Positions 8,201-17,037 of a DNA stretch of 64,000 nt are shown here, piece by piece. The first letter of the stretch is position 1. Each line of letters opens with the position of its first letter. Position numbers and translations under genes: made by a program. Below the pieces are notes generated by a model, which did no database searches, was not told the origin of the DNA, and saw only the letters and a program-made list of their open reading frames with translations. The stretch spans positions 1 to 64,000 of the forward strand of contig JBCLBO010000002.1 in NCBI GenBank assembly GCA_038916785.1. The letters run 5' to 3'. The DNA comes from VFKU01 sp038916785. GTDB taxonomy: Bacteria > Hydrogenedentota > Hydrogenedentia > Hydrogenedentales > GCA-2746185.

Positions 8201-9169
8201 GTGCGAAACGGACCCGGACAGAACACTAAGCGCGGGATGGCCCTCGTGGCCGCCATTGGCCTGTTGGTCATCTTCGCAGCGCTGGGCACCGCGTACATCG
8301 GGTATATGGCGCTCGAATTCGACGAGGCCGGGGTCCGCCTGCACGAAGTGCGCGCGCGCAAATTGGCCGAGGCCGGCGTCTACGCGGCGATCGGCGAGGC
8401 ACAGGCGGCCATCGCGCGCGGAGAGGCGCCGAAGCCGGAGTATCCGATCGCGCTGGCGGCGTATCGGCAGGAGGCGACCGGCCAGGGCGTGTATCCGCAG
8501 ACCGTGCATGTGCGGGTGTCAGACGAATCGGCGCGCGTGAACCTGAACTACGCACCGGCGGCGCTGTTGCGCGCGCTGGGCCTGCCGGAGAACGCCGCGA
8601 AGGCGATCGAGGACTACCGCGCGAGCGGCAAGAGTCTCGCCAGCCTCGATGCCTTGCGCAGCGAGGGGCTCGTTAATGCGGCCACCATGCAATCGCTCCC
8701 GCGCGATCTGTTGACCGTGTACACGGGAAGCGATCCGCGGCAGCCGCACAGCTACCTGAATCTAAACTCCGCACCGGATCCCGTGCTCGCCGCGATTTTT
8801 GGTATCAGCGTGGAAGAAGCGGCGGCGCTGGCGGCGAAGCGGCCGTTTACGTCCTGGGAAGACGCGATCCAGAAAGTGGCGCGCGAGCCGTCCACGTTCA
8901 ACGTGCCGGCGCCGCAATACGCGTCGCGCGACATGCCGGGCACCCTGGCGCTGAGCTCGCGATGCTTCCGCATGACCAGCCTGGTCGAGATGGACATGCC
9001 CGGCGGGACCGGCCGGCCCGTGCACGCGGGAGTCGAGGCGGTGGTCGCGCTGCTCGAAGACGGGACCTACGCGATCCGGTACTGGCGAGAGATTCATAGC
9101 GGCGCGGCGAAGGCCGCGAACGAGACGACGACAGCGCCGAGTGCGGCCGCTGAAGAAACTGGGAAGTAG
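8201..9169 (+). CDS. GspK-like minor pseudopilin
   Basis: The product of 322 residues starts with a short basic segment (TKRGMALVAAIGLLV), a membrane helix without the usual Glu5, and the long HhH-rich domain typical of GspK (NLNYAPAALLRALGLP, LNLNSAPDPVLAAI). Lack of Glu5 is a known GspK trait. GTG 8201 follows TAGGTGG. GspK sits at the tip of the pseudopilus that pushes folded proteins through the outer-membrane secretin. Confidence 0.82.
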   Translation: MRNGPGQNTKRGMALVAAIGLLVIFAALGTAYIGYMALEFDEAGVRLHEVRARKLAEAGVYAAIGEAQAAIARGEAPKPEYPIALAAYRQEATGQGVYPQTVHVRVSDESARVNLNYAPAALLRALGLPENAAKAIEDYRASGKSLASLDALRSEGLVNAATMQSLPRDLLTVYTGSDPRQPHSYLNLNSAPDPVLAAIFGISVEEAAALAAKRPFTSWEDAIQKVAREPSTFNVPAPQYASRDMPGTLALSSRCFRMTSLVEMDMPGGTGRPVHAGVEAVVALLEDGTYAIRYWREIHSGAAKAANETTTAPSAAAEETGK

Positions 9170-9213
9170 ATCGAACGGCCCGCAGGGGCCGTGAGTCACG
9201 GAGGAATGCTGGG

Positions 9214-10539
9214 ATGCTCACCAACGCGCCGAGAAAACCCAACACGAAGATGAAGGTGGCCGCGAAGAAGGCCAGCAGCGCGAAGAAGGCCGCCGCGGCG
9301 ACCGCGCGGCCCGCGTTGGGCCAGCGACCCGCAGCGCGGCACCGGGCGGCGCTGCCGGAGGTCAAATCGCTCACGCAGGAGCTCGAACTGGAGCGCCCGG
9401 CCGCGCCCAAGGCGCACGCGCGCGCGGTGCCCAGCGTGAGCGCGGTGTCGGACCCCGTGGGGGCGCCGTCGCGCGGCAGCATCCGCAATCGCGACATCAT
9501 CGTTTTCCTGCGGCAATTGATCATGATGTTCGAGGCGGGCACGCCAATCCTGAAAGCGCTCAAATCGCTCGCGCGGCGCAGCGAGAATAAGAGCGTGCGC
9601 GCGCTCGTGGGCGGCATCGCCGAGTACGTCGAGGCGGGGAACCCGCTGTGGCAGGCCTTCGCCCGCGAGGGGCGCTACTTTGACCCGGTCGATGTGAACC
9701 TGATTAAGGCGGCGGAGGCGAGCGGATCGCTGCCGGCGGTGCTCAAGCGCATTGCCGAGTACCGCAATCAGCGCGATCGGCTCAAGCGGCAGATGCAGGT
9801 GGCGGCGATCTATCCGCTGACCGTGACGGTGCTGTCGGGCGCGCTAATCATCCTGCTCTCGCTGTTCGTGCTACCGGCGTTCAAAGAGATGTTCGACGAG
9901 TTGGGCGTCGAGCTCAACGGCTACACGCTGTTTATCATGACCACGGCGGCCTTCGTCGAGAAAACCTGGTGGGCGGTGGTGATCTTGATTGTCGGCTTGG
10001 TCGTGGCATATCGCGTGTGGTGGGTGCGCAATCCCCTGCGGCAGTTGCAGTCGGACAAGATTAAACTGCGGTTGCCGGTGTTTGGCAGCCTGACCCGGCG
10101 CCGGGTGGTGGCGGAGTTCTCGCGCACCTTTGCGATGCTACTGCGCAGTGGCGTCTCCATGATGTCCACGCTCGACCTCTGCCGGAACTCGGTCGGCAAT
10201 CGCGCGTACATCAGCGTCGTTCAGGACATGCGCGATTCGATCGAGGCGGGCGAGGGCCTCGAAGCGCCCCTGCGCAAGGCGGAGAAGAACGGCTACCTCG
10301 ATGGCGTCGTGGTCGATATGCTGCTCACCGGCGAGGAGTCCGGCGGCCTCGAGCAGGTGGCGGACCAGATCGCCACCACCTATGAAGACGAGATCGAAAT
10401 CGCCGTCAAGGGCATCTCGGAGGCGATTCTGCCGATCTTCGTCGTGTTCGCGGCCTTCGTCGTGGGCGGAATCGTGATTGGGCTGTTCCTGCCGCTGATT
10501 CAGATGATCGATACCATTTCTTCCGGCCAGGGGCTCTAA
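9214..10539 (+). CDS. GspF/PilC-type inner-membrane platform protein
   Basis: Two T2SSF repeats (about residues 95-220 and 300-425) each carry a conserved cytoplasmic helix bundle (FLRQLIMMFEAG, FSRTFAMLLRSGV) and membrane helices (IYPLTVTVLSGALIILL and LPIFVVFAAFVVGG). GspF couples the ATPase to pilin assembly. An unusual basic Lys/Ala-rich extension of about 90 residues precedes the first domain. GGAGG lies 9 bases before ATG 9214. The ATPase GspE, secretin GspD and major pseudopilin GspG are absent from the window. Confidence 0.92.
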   Translation: MLTNAPRKPNTKMKVAAKKASSAKKAAAATARPALGQRPAARHRAALPEVKSLTQELELERPAAPKAHARAVPSVSAVSDPVGAPSRGSIRNRDIIVFLRQLIMMFEAGTPILKALKSLARRSENKSVRALVGGIAEYVEAGNPLWQAFAREGRYFDPVDVNLIKAAEASGSLPAVLKRIAEYRNQRDRLKRQMQVAAIYPLTVTVLSGALIILLSLFVLPAFKEMFDELGVELNGYTLFIMTTAAFVEKTWWAVVILIVGLVVAYRVWWVRNPLRQLQSDKIKLRLPVFGSLTRRRVVAEFSRTFAMLLRSGVSMMSTLDLCRNSVGNRAYISVVQDMRDSIEAGEGLEAPLRKAEKNGYLDGVVVDMLLTGEESGGLEQVADQIATTYEDEIEIAVKGISEAILPIFVVFAAFVVGGIVIGLFLPLIQMIDTISSGQGL

Positions 10540-10554
10540 AGAACCAAATTGTCG

Positions 10555-10627
10555 ACACAGTGTCACAGCGGACCGCGAGTGAGGGCGAAGCTCTCCGTCT
10601 AGTCTGTGGCTCTGTGTTTTTCTTTTC
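10555..10627 (+). terminator. Hairpin with T-rich tail after gspF
   Basis: ACACAGTGTCACAG (10555-10568) pairs imperfectly with CTGTGGCTCTGTGT (10604-10617), and an inner CGGA/TCCG extends it; TTTTTCTTTTC follows. This fits an intrinsic terminator. The stem halves have an internal 9-base periodicity like the other intergenic arrays. Confidence 0.65.
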
Positions 10628-10679
10628 TGGTGTCTGATTTCGCGCTGCGCGCCTTCGACGCGTGGGCGGGCCGCCCAGG

Positions 10680-11639
10680 CTATGGGTTGTCGGGCGCGAT
10701 GGGACGCGGGCCGGCGGTGAACCATTCGAGGGCGGCGGGACCTTCGGGCGCGGTGAATATTCGCGTCGGTCCCCAGGGCGAGGTGCGGATCGGGGCTGCG
10801 CCAATCGCGCCGACGACGGCGTCGAGCGGATCGTCCACGAAAATGGTGAGCTGCGCGCGCAGATCGCCCGAGTCCACCAGGCACCCGACGCCGACGGACC
10901 ACCGCGCAGCGCGAATGCGGCGGCGCTCGAGGTGGAGTCGGCCGTCTTCTTGTCCCAGGCCGGCGGCGGGCGCGGGGCAAAGCAAATACCCATCCATGCC
11001 GAAGGGCACAGCCGCGGGATAGTCCCCGAGGAAGTCCCGCGCATGTCCCCCGGCGAGGTCGGCTGGGCCGGGCGCGACCAGCGTCGGCGCGGCGCAATCG
11101 TTGAGCAGTTCGAGCGCGAGCCGGAATTGTTCCGGCGATCCGGCTGCCGTGAGGTCGCCCGTAACGAGCACGAGCCCGGGGCGACCTGCGTTAATCTCGG
11201 CGGTCACGCGGAAGAGACCGGTGTCGGGCCTGCGAGGATCGGCGCTGACGCGCGGAGAGCTCCACACCGCTACGCGGTACTCGTCCGGCGGCGAATCCAG
11301 CACGAAGACCGCGCGAAAGCTCCGGTCCTCCGCCGCGGGCGACGCGGCGACTAGCGAGTAGGCGCCCGCGGGTACGGCGGCGGGGAGCACGACGCGCACC
11401 CGGCGCCGTCCGCGAAAATCCTGCACATCAGCCGCGGTCAGGTTGAACGATCCCGCCGCGGATTCCAGCCGCAACGGAGCGTCGTCGCGCAGGAGCACGT
11501 CGAACTGTCCGCCGCGAACCACGATCGCGGGCTGCGTGCTGCTCGGAGAAAGAATCGTGGCGAGCCGGCCCTCGGCGTCGCGCGCATGCCCCGCGGCGCA
11601 CACCGCGCACAGCGCGGCCGCAAGCAGACCATTTCTCAC
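10680..11639 (-). CDS. Secreted calcineurin-like phosphoesterase, probably inactive
   Basis: The 319-residue product begins with a signal peptide (GLLAAALCAVCAAGHA). Residues about 150-230 have the metallophosphoesterase pattern (LVLVTGDLTAAGSPEQF, then VAPGPAD), but GNHD has become GPAD and the first D-x-H site has become SSPRV, so the two-metal centre looks lost. The GTG start at 11639 overlaps the stop of the TolB-like gene by 4 bases (GTGA), so the pair is translated together. A role as a binding or scaffold protein is inference. Confidence 0.55.
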   Translation of the reverse strand: MRNGLLAAALCAVCAAGHARDAEGRLATILSPSSTQPAIVVRGGQFDVLLRDDAPLRLESAAGSFNLTAADVQDFRGRRRVRVVLPAAVPAGAYSLVAASPAAEDRSFRAVFVLDSPPDEYRVAVWSSPRVSADPRRPDTGLFRVTAEINAGRPGLVLVTGDLTAAGSPEQFRLALELLNDCAAPTLVAPGPADLAGGHARDFLGDYPAAVPFGMDGYLLCPAPAAGLGQEDGRLHLERRRIRAARWSVGVGCLVDSGDLRAQLTIFVDDPLDAVVGAIGAAPIRTSPWGPTRIFTAPEGPAALEWFTAGPRPIAPDNP

Positions 11640-12712
11640 GGCGCGGGCCTCCAGGCCGCGTGGCCCGCGGACAGCCCCTCGGCGGAGACCCGCGCACGAT
11701 CCTCCCCGCCGGCGCCGATGATCCACACGGCTGGCGCGCCGTCCGCATCCGTGGTGTAGGCGATCCATTTGCCGTCGGGGGACCATGCGGCGCCCCAGTG
11801 GTCGGCCGCGGGATTCGCGGCGACTTTATAGACGCGGCTCGATTGCCGGCGGCAGCGATAGATACCCCGAGCGCCGCCGCGAAAGGACTCGAAGGCGATC
11901 CAGTTCGCATCGGGCGACCACACCGGCCTCCAGTCGGCGGCGGCGTGGTTGCTCAGGTCCCAGGACCTGCGGCGTCCGATGACGAAGATTTCCCGATCGC
12001 CGCCGTCGTTCGAGTCGAACGCGATGCCCTCTTTCGATACGGAGACTGCGCTCTCCTCGTAAGCGCCGGGAGAGGGCATGAGCTCCGGATCCAGCGCGAT
12101 GGCCTCGGATTCGGAGAGGAGAAACAGGGCCGTCGTGCGCGCCGCCGCGTCGCCGACAAACCCTATGGCGAGGATCACCGGCGGCGATGGAACGCCGGTA
12201 GGCAGGCGCGGGAGAAGTCTTGGCGTGGAGTCCTCGGCGATTCGTTCATAGAGTGCGTTCACGATCGTTTGCGTCGTCCACACGGGCCCCATGATACTCG
12301 TGCGCCCGCCGCCCCAAGGACGCTCTTCGCCGGTCTCCATCGCCGTGACCATCACTTGCGCGTCGAGGCCGGTCCCCGCCGTGTAGGCGATCTGCGTGCC
12401 GCCGGGCGACCAGACCGGGCCGGCGTTGTTGGGCTGGGCGTGATCGAGGAAGCGCCCGGCCGTGCCGTCGGCGTTCGCGATGTAGATGCTCACGCCGCCA
12501 GGCACCTGCGCGGCCAATGCAAGGCGCTCACCGCCCGGCGACCAGGCCGGCAGGCCGACGGCCCCTTCGGGCCCGATCGCGCGGACGCCTTTCGATTCGA
12601 TCGATACGACATGCACGCGCGCAGGCCCGGACCCGGGTGCCGCGACGAAGGCGATCTCGCCAGACGGGGCCGCGAGCACGACGGCGCAGAGGGAGACGAG
12701 CGCGGCGATCAT
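11636..12712 (-). CDS. Secreted TolB-like beta-propeller (WD40-like/PD40 repeats)
   Basis: A signal peptide (MIAALVSLCAVVLAAPSG) leads into repeated PD40 blades with the AWSPGGERLA, VWSPGGTQIAY, VWSPDANWIAF and AWSPDGKWIAY signatures: at least four clear blades in 358 residues, enough for a six-bladed propeller with divergent members. Such domains bind protein partners or sugars in the periplasm. It lacks the TolB N-terminal domain and is not in a tol-pal cluster, so it is not TolB itself. It overlaps the phosphoesterase-like gene downstream by 4 bases. Confidence 0.78.
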   Translation of the reverse strand: MIAALVSLCAVVLAAPSGEIAFVAAPGSGPARVHVVSIESKGVRAIGPEGAVGLPAWSPGGERLALAAQVPGGVSIYIANADGTAGRFLDHAQPNNAGPVWSPGGTQIAYTAGTGLDAQVMVTAMETGEERPWGGGRTSIMGPVWTTQTIVNALYERIAEDSTPRLLPRLPTGVPSPPVILAIGFVGDAAARTTALFLLSESEAIALDPELMPSPGAYEESAVSVSKEGIAFDSNDGGDREIFVIGRRRSWDLSNHAAADWRPVWSPDANWIAFESFRGGARGIYRCRRQSSRVYKVAANPAADHWGAAWSPDGKWIAYTTDADGAPAVWIIGAGGEDRARVSAEGLSAGHAAWRPAP

Positions 12713-12764
12713 GGGTGGATTCTAAGCGTTGGCGCGGACGGGGTTAAACCTCGGCCGGCGGATA

Positions 12765-13184
12765 TCACGATACGCCGGCGCTCAGCGCGCCGCGGATCTC
12801 GTCGGGCAAGGGGACGGACTTGGGGATCTCGAGATCGACCCAGACCGAGATGGACTGGCCGCTGGCGACGAGCGTGCCGGTGCCGGCGAGGAAGAGCGCG
12901 TATTCGAGGTGGACGGTTTTCTCGCCCAGCTCGGCGCAGCGCACGCCGATCTCGAGCGTGGAAGGGTGGAAGACCTGCTCGCGATAGTTACACGTCTGCG
13001 AGACGACGGGAATGCCCCACTTTCCCTTGACGCGCAGGGCGGACACGCCGGTCTTCTCGAAAAAATCCGTGCGCCCCACTTCGAAGTAGGTGAAATAAAC
13101 GCTGCTGTTCACGTGGCCCATCGGATCGAGATCGCGAAACCGGGTGGGGATCGTGTTCCAATGCTTGAACGGTTCCCGGTTCAC
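12765..13184 (-). CDS. 4HBT hotdog-fold acyl-CoA thioesterase
   Basis: The 139-residue protein has the YbgC/4HBT signature RFRDLDPMGHVNSSVYFTYFE with the catalytic Asp, then GIPVVSQTCNYREQV typical of the hotdog helix and sheet. It hydrolyses short- or aromatic acyl-CoA thioesters in the cytosol. GTG 13184 is chosen as it falls just after the upstream methyltransferase (19-base gap). Substrate is unknown. Confidence 0.85.
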   Translation of the reverse strand: MNREPFKHWNTIPTRFRDLDPMGHVNSSVYFTYFEVGRTDFFEKTGVSALRVKGKWGIPVVSQTCNYREQVFHPSTLEIGVRCAELGEKTVHLEYALFLAGTGTLVASGQSISVWVDLEIPKSVPLPDEIRGALSAGVS

Positions 13185-13203
13185 GGCGTCGTCGTCCCGC
13201 CGT

Positions 13204-13905
13204 TCAGCGCGCGGGTCTGCGCTGGAAGATGAACATGTGCTGAACCGGGAGGAACTCCTGCAAATCGACGAGCTCGAAGCCCGCCGCGTTCCATTCGGCG
13301 AGCACCTGCCGGACGGACATGCGGTGCTCAGGCTTGATGTGCGAGGCCTGGCGGAACTCTTCGGCGCGGTACTCCAGCAGGCAGACCTTGCCGGTGGGCG
13401 AGAGCGATTCGAGCATCTTGGCGAGCATGGGCTCGGGGTACTGAAATTCATGGTAGACATCCGCCATGATGATCCAGTCCACTTTGCCTTTGGGCAATTT
13501 CGGGTCTTTTTCGTCGCCGAGGATCGGGACGACGTTCTCGATGTTCTCCTTCGCGCAGAGTTGCTTCATAATTTCGAGCATCTCCGGCTGGATGTCTTCT
13601 CCGTAGACCCTGCCGCCGGGGAGCACCTTCGGGGCCATCTTCCGCGCGTAGTAGCCCGTGCCGCAGCCGAGATCGACAACAGTCATGCCCGGCTTCAAAT
13701 CCATGTATGCAATCACGTCGAGCGGGCGCTCTTCTTCCATGCGGCTGGGCCGCTCGAGCCAGTCCGCACCGTGGAAGGTCATGACCGGCGCGGGCACGCG
13801 CGCGGGCTGCTCTTCTTGCGCGCGCGCTGCCAGCGCGAGGAGCAGGCCGGCGGCGAGCGCGGCGGCGCGCAGCGCCGGGACGGTGCGAGGTGTGGAGCGC
13901 ATCAT
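13204..13905 (-). CDS. Class I SAM-dependent methyltransferase with a signal peptide
   Basis: The protein of 233 residues has a Sec signal (ALRAAALAAGLLLALAARAQ) ahead of an intact Rossmann methyltransferase domain: motif I VVDLGCGTGYYA, GEDIQPEMLE, and WIIMADVYHEF before the C-terminal strands. Export is odd because SAM is cytosolic. Proteins of this architecture are known from several phyla without an established role. It lies upstream of and co-oriented with the thioesterase gene. Confidence 0.8.
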   Translation of the reverse strand: MMRSTPRTVPALRAAALAAGLLLALAARAQEEQPARVPAPVMTFHGADWLERPSRMEEERPLDVIAYMDLKPGMTVVDLGCGTGYYARKMAPKVLPGGRVYGEDIQPEMLEIMKQLCAKENIENVVPILGDEKDPKLPKGKVDWIIMADVYHEFQYPEPMLAKMLESLSPTGKVCLLEYRAEEFRQASHIKPEHRMSVRQVLAEWNAAGFELVDLQEFLPVQHMFIFQRRPAR

Positions 13906-14027
13906 TCGTTCCCTTCGCGTGTGGCGGGACGGATTCGAGTGTAGGCGATGGACGCGCGCGGATCAACGGGCGCGGATGGTACAATGATCTCGTGGAAGCC
14001 GCGGGAAAATCGGCTGGAGGAGGGCGC

Positions 14028-14267
14028 ATGGCGCGCAGGCGCGTGTATATCACCTATCTGGGCGACGTGATGAAGGAACCGCTCATCTACGAGCTCGGTC
14101 ATAAATTCAAAATCGTCACGAACATTCGCGGGGCGACGATTAAGGACGACATCGGCCTGGTCACGCTGGAGATCACCGGGGACGACGCGGAACTCGAGCG
14201 TGGGCTGGCGTGGCTCGAGGCCAAGGGTATGAAGATCGAGCCCATCGAGATGGAAGACTCCGCCTGA
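14028..14267 (+). CDS. Stand-alone NIL domain protein
   Basis: The 79-residue protein matches the NIL domain found at the C-terminus of MetN ABC ATPases and in some ferredoxins (ITYLGDVMKEPLIYELGHKF, then NIRGATIKDDIGLVTLEITGD). In MetN the domain senses methionine. GGAGGAGGG precedes ATG 14028, and TACAAT at 13979-13984 may be its -10. Its stop lies one base from that of the convergent TPR gene. Function of the free domain is unknown. Confidence 0.78.
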   Translation: MARRRVYITYLGDVMKEPLIYELGHKFKIVTNIRGATIKDDIGLVTLEITGDDAELERGLAWLEAKGMKIEPIEMEDSA

Positions 14268-14268
14268 T

Positions 14269-16161
14269 TCACGGCGCGCCCCGCCGGTCCAATTCCTCGA
14301 GCAGCGCGCGGGCCTTCGCGTAGCCCGGATCCGCGCGCAGGGCCGCTTCGGCCTCCTGCCGCGCGCCCCTCCGATCGCCCAGCTCCATGAGTGCGATGGC
14401 GAGATTGGTGCGCGCGGTCGCGTCGTCCGGCGTGATCTCCAGCGCCGCGCGAGAGCGCACTTCCGCCTGACCGTACTCCTGGCGCAGCAAATGCAGCGCG
14501 CCGAGGTTGCTCAGCGCCTCGGCGTTGCGCGGATCGCGATCGAGCGCCGCGCGGTAGCGAGATTCGGCCTGTGCCAGCTCGCCTTCGCGCATCAGCAGAT
14601 TTCCAAGGTTCACCAGCGAGCCGGCGTATTCGGGATCGAGCGCGAGCGCTTGTTCCAGTTCGTGCCGCGCGGCCGCGGCGTTACCGATATCCATCAGCAC
14701 CAGCGCGTAAGTATTACGGATTTTCGCTGATGTTGGATCGAGGCGCACCGCCTCGCGCAGGTTGTACTCCGCCCCGTCGGGCCGTCCCAGCTTGCGCAGC
14801 GCCATGCCAAGGTTCGCGTGGGAGCCCGCCGTCACCGGCCCGGTTCGCAGCGCGCGCGTGATCGTCGCCACCGCGTCCTCGTACCGCTGCGCGTGAAGAT
14901 ACGCCTCGCCAAGGTTAGGCAGCGCGACGGGGTTTCGCGGGTCGACGCTCAGCGTGTACGTGTACAGCGTGATGCTGTCGCGCCAGCGTGCGGCCTGCGC
15001 GTGTGCGAGCGTCGTCAGCACGGCGACCATGGCGACGCATCCGGCGGTGACCGGGATTCTCGCCATGGGGTATCGCGCGACCAGTCCCGCGAGCGACCAC
15101 GCGGCCGCGATGAAGATGCCGATGAGCGGGACGTAGGTGTAGCGATCCGCGATCGCTTGTCCACCCACTTGAACGATGCCGATGACAGGCACGAGCGTCC
15201 CGAGATACCAGAGCCATCCGGCGAGAAGGTGGGGCCTGCGCGCGCGGCCGAGCCACGCGCCGGCGGTGATTGCGGCGAGGATCGCGGCGGCGGCGGCGAC
15301 CTGCCAGGCGGGCAGGGTGGCGCCCGGGTGCGGGTAATACGGAATGAGACCGAAGGGCAGCGCGGTCATTGAAAGGTAGCGGACATACGAAACGACGGAA
15401 TTGCCGAGCCGCGCCCCCCAGCCCAGGAACTCGGTGGGAGGCAGCGCGTTGGCGTCGCGCTGCGCGAGGATCGCTACGAAGGCGATCACCGTGATTAGGC
15501 CGGCGAGCGGCAATTTCTCGACGATGAGGCGCGGCCAGCCGAGGCGATTGGCGGAGGCCGGGTTCGCGCGGCCGAGCGGCCAGAAATCGAGGACTAACAG
15601 CAGAAAAGGAAACGTGACGAGCATGGCCTTCGAGAGGAGGCTGCACGCCAGCAGCGCGAAGACGAGCGCGTACTTCCAGAAACCGGGGCCGCGTGCATAG
15701 GCCGCGTAGGCCCACAGGGCAAGGAGGCCGAAGAAGGTGCTAACGACGTCTTTGCGCTCGGAAATCCACGCGACGGACTCGACGTGCAGCGGGTGGACGG
15801 CGAAGAGCGCGGCGGCCAGCGCGCTGGGCCAGGTGCGGCGCGTGAGCGCGTGGAGCGCGAGAAAGAGCAGCGCGGAGTTCGCCGCATGAAAGAGGAAATT
15901 GGTCACGTGATACGCGCCGGGGTCGAGGCCGGCGCGCTGGTAGTCCGCGAGATACGTGAGCAGCGTGACGGGGATGTAATTCGCCACATGATACGTGGTG
16001 AGGGCCCAGCGCAGGCCGGCGGCCGAGAGGCCGTCGCGCGCGTGGGGGTTGTCGTAGAGCTGCGGGTCGTCGTAATTGACGAAGTCGAAGTGCGCGGTCT
16101 GCGCATAGATGCCGCAGGCGGCGGCAAAGAGCGCAGCAGCTATGGCAATGCGAAGCGGCAC
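14269..16161 (-). CDS. TMTC/DUF1736-type membrane glycosyltransferase with TPR repeats
   Basis: The 630-residue protein has a signal-anchor, then FVNYDDPQLY (the DD motif of GT-C enzymes) and about ten membrane helices including HPLHVESVAWISERKD, a hallmark of TMTC-like O-mannosyltransferases. From about residue 400 come several TPRs (NPVALPNLGEAYLHAQRYEDA, AGSLVNLGNLLMREGELAQA). Bacterial members are predicted to transfer sugars from a lipid donor to exported proteins; the acceptor is unknown. It is monocistronic, with a repeat-filled spacer upstream. Confidence 0.8.
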   Translation of the reverse strand: MPLRIAIAAALFAAACGIYAQTAHFDFVNYDDPQLYDNPHARDGLSAAGLRWALTTYHVANYIPVTLLTYLADYQRAGLDPGAYHVTNFLFHAANSALLFLALHALTRRTWPSALAAALFAVHPLHVESVAWISERKDVVSTFFGLLALWAYAAYARGPGFWKYALVFALLACSLLSKAMLVTFPFLLLVLDFWPLGRANPASANRLGWPRLIVEKLPLAGLITVIAFVAILAQRDANALPPTEFLGWGARLGNSVVSYVRYLSMTALPFGLIPYYPHPGATLPAWQVAAAAAILAAITAGAWLGRARRPHLLAGWLWYLGTLVPVIGIVQVGGQAIADRYTYVPLIGIFIAAAWSLAGLVARYPMARIPVTAGCVAMVAVLTTLAHAQAARWRDSITLYTYTLSVDPRNPVALPNLGEAYLHAQRYEDAVATITRALRTGPVTAGSHANLGMALRKLGRPDGAEYNLREAVRLDPTSAKIRNTYALVLMDIGNAAAARHELEQALALDPEYAGSLVNLGNLLMREGELAQAESRYRAALDRDPRNAEALSNLGALHLLRQEYGQAEVRSRAALEITPDDATARTNLAIALMELGDRRGARQEAEAALRADPGYAKARALLEELDRRGAP

Positions 16162-16467
16162 GGCGAAGCCCCAAGACTGCCAGTAGTGTAGCGATTGGAC
16201 AATGTACAGACCTATTTTTTGGACATGATTTAGAGGATGGACATGATTTTTACTTCCATGGAGAACAGCGGCTCTCCGCCGGATGATTCGCGGCCTTGCG
16301 CTTCGAATTCCGCCTTCTGATCGCGCTATCGGCGTCCATCAGTGTTCATCGATGGACATTTTGCTTTTGGTCCTTCAAGAGTGGAAGATGTGATACCTTT
16401 TGTGAATCATGTAAATCCTGTCTAATAGTCCTTGGTCCTTTTGATCTTTTCCGAGGTGTCTGTTCCC
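16162..16467. repeat. Non-coding spacer with facing short-period repeat arrays
   Basis: No gene. TGGACATGATTT occurs twice at 16220-16250, and the reverse-type array AATCATGTAAATCCTGTC lies at 16403-16420, so the spacer is bounded by related inverted arrays. Between them 16326-16352 is a 10-base-period array (TATCGGCGTC, CATCAGTGTT, CATCGATGGA) shared with 4537. CGTAAATCCTGTCTA at 33970-33984 is another half-copy. Confidence 0.55.
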
Positions 16468-17037
16468 ATGTCCGGGCGATTGGATGACGTCCTGCAACGG
16501 ATTGACGCGGCAAACGCGGGCGATCCGAAGGGCGCCGCGGTGGAGTATGGGCGGCGGATGAGCGCGTGGGTGGAGCGCCTGCGGCCGGACGCGCCGGAGG
16601 AGTTGTGCATCGCCGCGCGCGGGCAGCACATCCGGCGCTGGGAGATCCCGCGGTCGGATTTTCCGATGAACAAAGCCGGCTACTTCCAATGGCGAACGAA
16701 GTTGTATGGCTTTCACGCGGACCGGCTCGAAGAGATCATGCGCGAGTGTGGATGCGACGACGCGGTGATCGAGCGCGTGCGGTCGATCGTGCAGAAGAAA
16801 CGCCTCAAGAGCGACCCGGACGCGCAAACCGTCGAGGACGCGGCGGCCTTGATCTTCCTCGAGCACGACCTCACCGAGTTCGTCGCGCGCGCGGACATGA
16901 GCGAACAAAAGCTCGTGGACATTCTCCGGAAGACCTGGACGAAGATGTCGGAGCCGGGACGCGGCGCTGCGCTGCAACTGGAATTTGCGCCTGAACACAA
17001 ACGCTTGATCGGGCTTGCGCTCGATGCGAAGCGTTAG
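16468..17037 (+). CDS. DUF4202 domain protein
   Basis: The protein of 189 residues carries the DUF4202 signatures IDAANAGDP, YGRRMSAWVERL, IAARGQHIRRWEIPR and YFQWRTKLYGFHA. The conserved His/Arg pattern suggests an HD-like helical fold, but no function is established for the family. ATG 16468 is used, with GAGGTG upstream; an ATG at 16432 in frame would add 12 unconserved residues. No operon partner. Confidence 0.78.
   Translation: MSGRLDDVLQRIDAANAGDPKGAAVEYGRRMSAWVERLRPDAPEELCIAARGQHIRRWEIPRSDFPMNKAGYFQWRTKLYGFHADRLEEIMRECGCDDAVIERVRSIVQKKRLKSDPDAQTVEDAAALIFLEHDLTEFVARADMSEQKLVDILRKTWTKMSEPGRGAALQLEFAPEHKRLIGLALDAKR

Noticed and set aside
12765..13460. 231-residue version of the thioesterase starting at 13460
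   Set aside because: The extra 92 residues overlap the methyltransferase gene and are Ser/Arg-rich shadow sequence; the domain begins right after GTG 13184.
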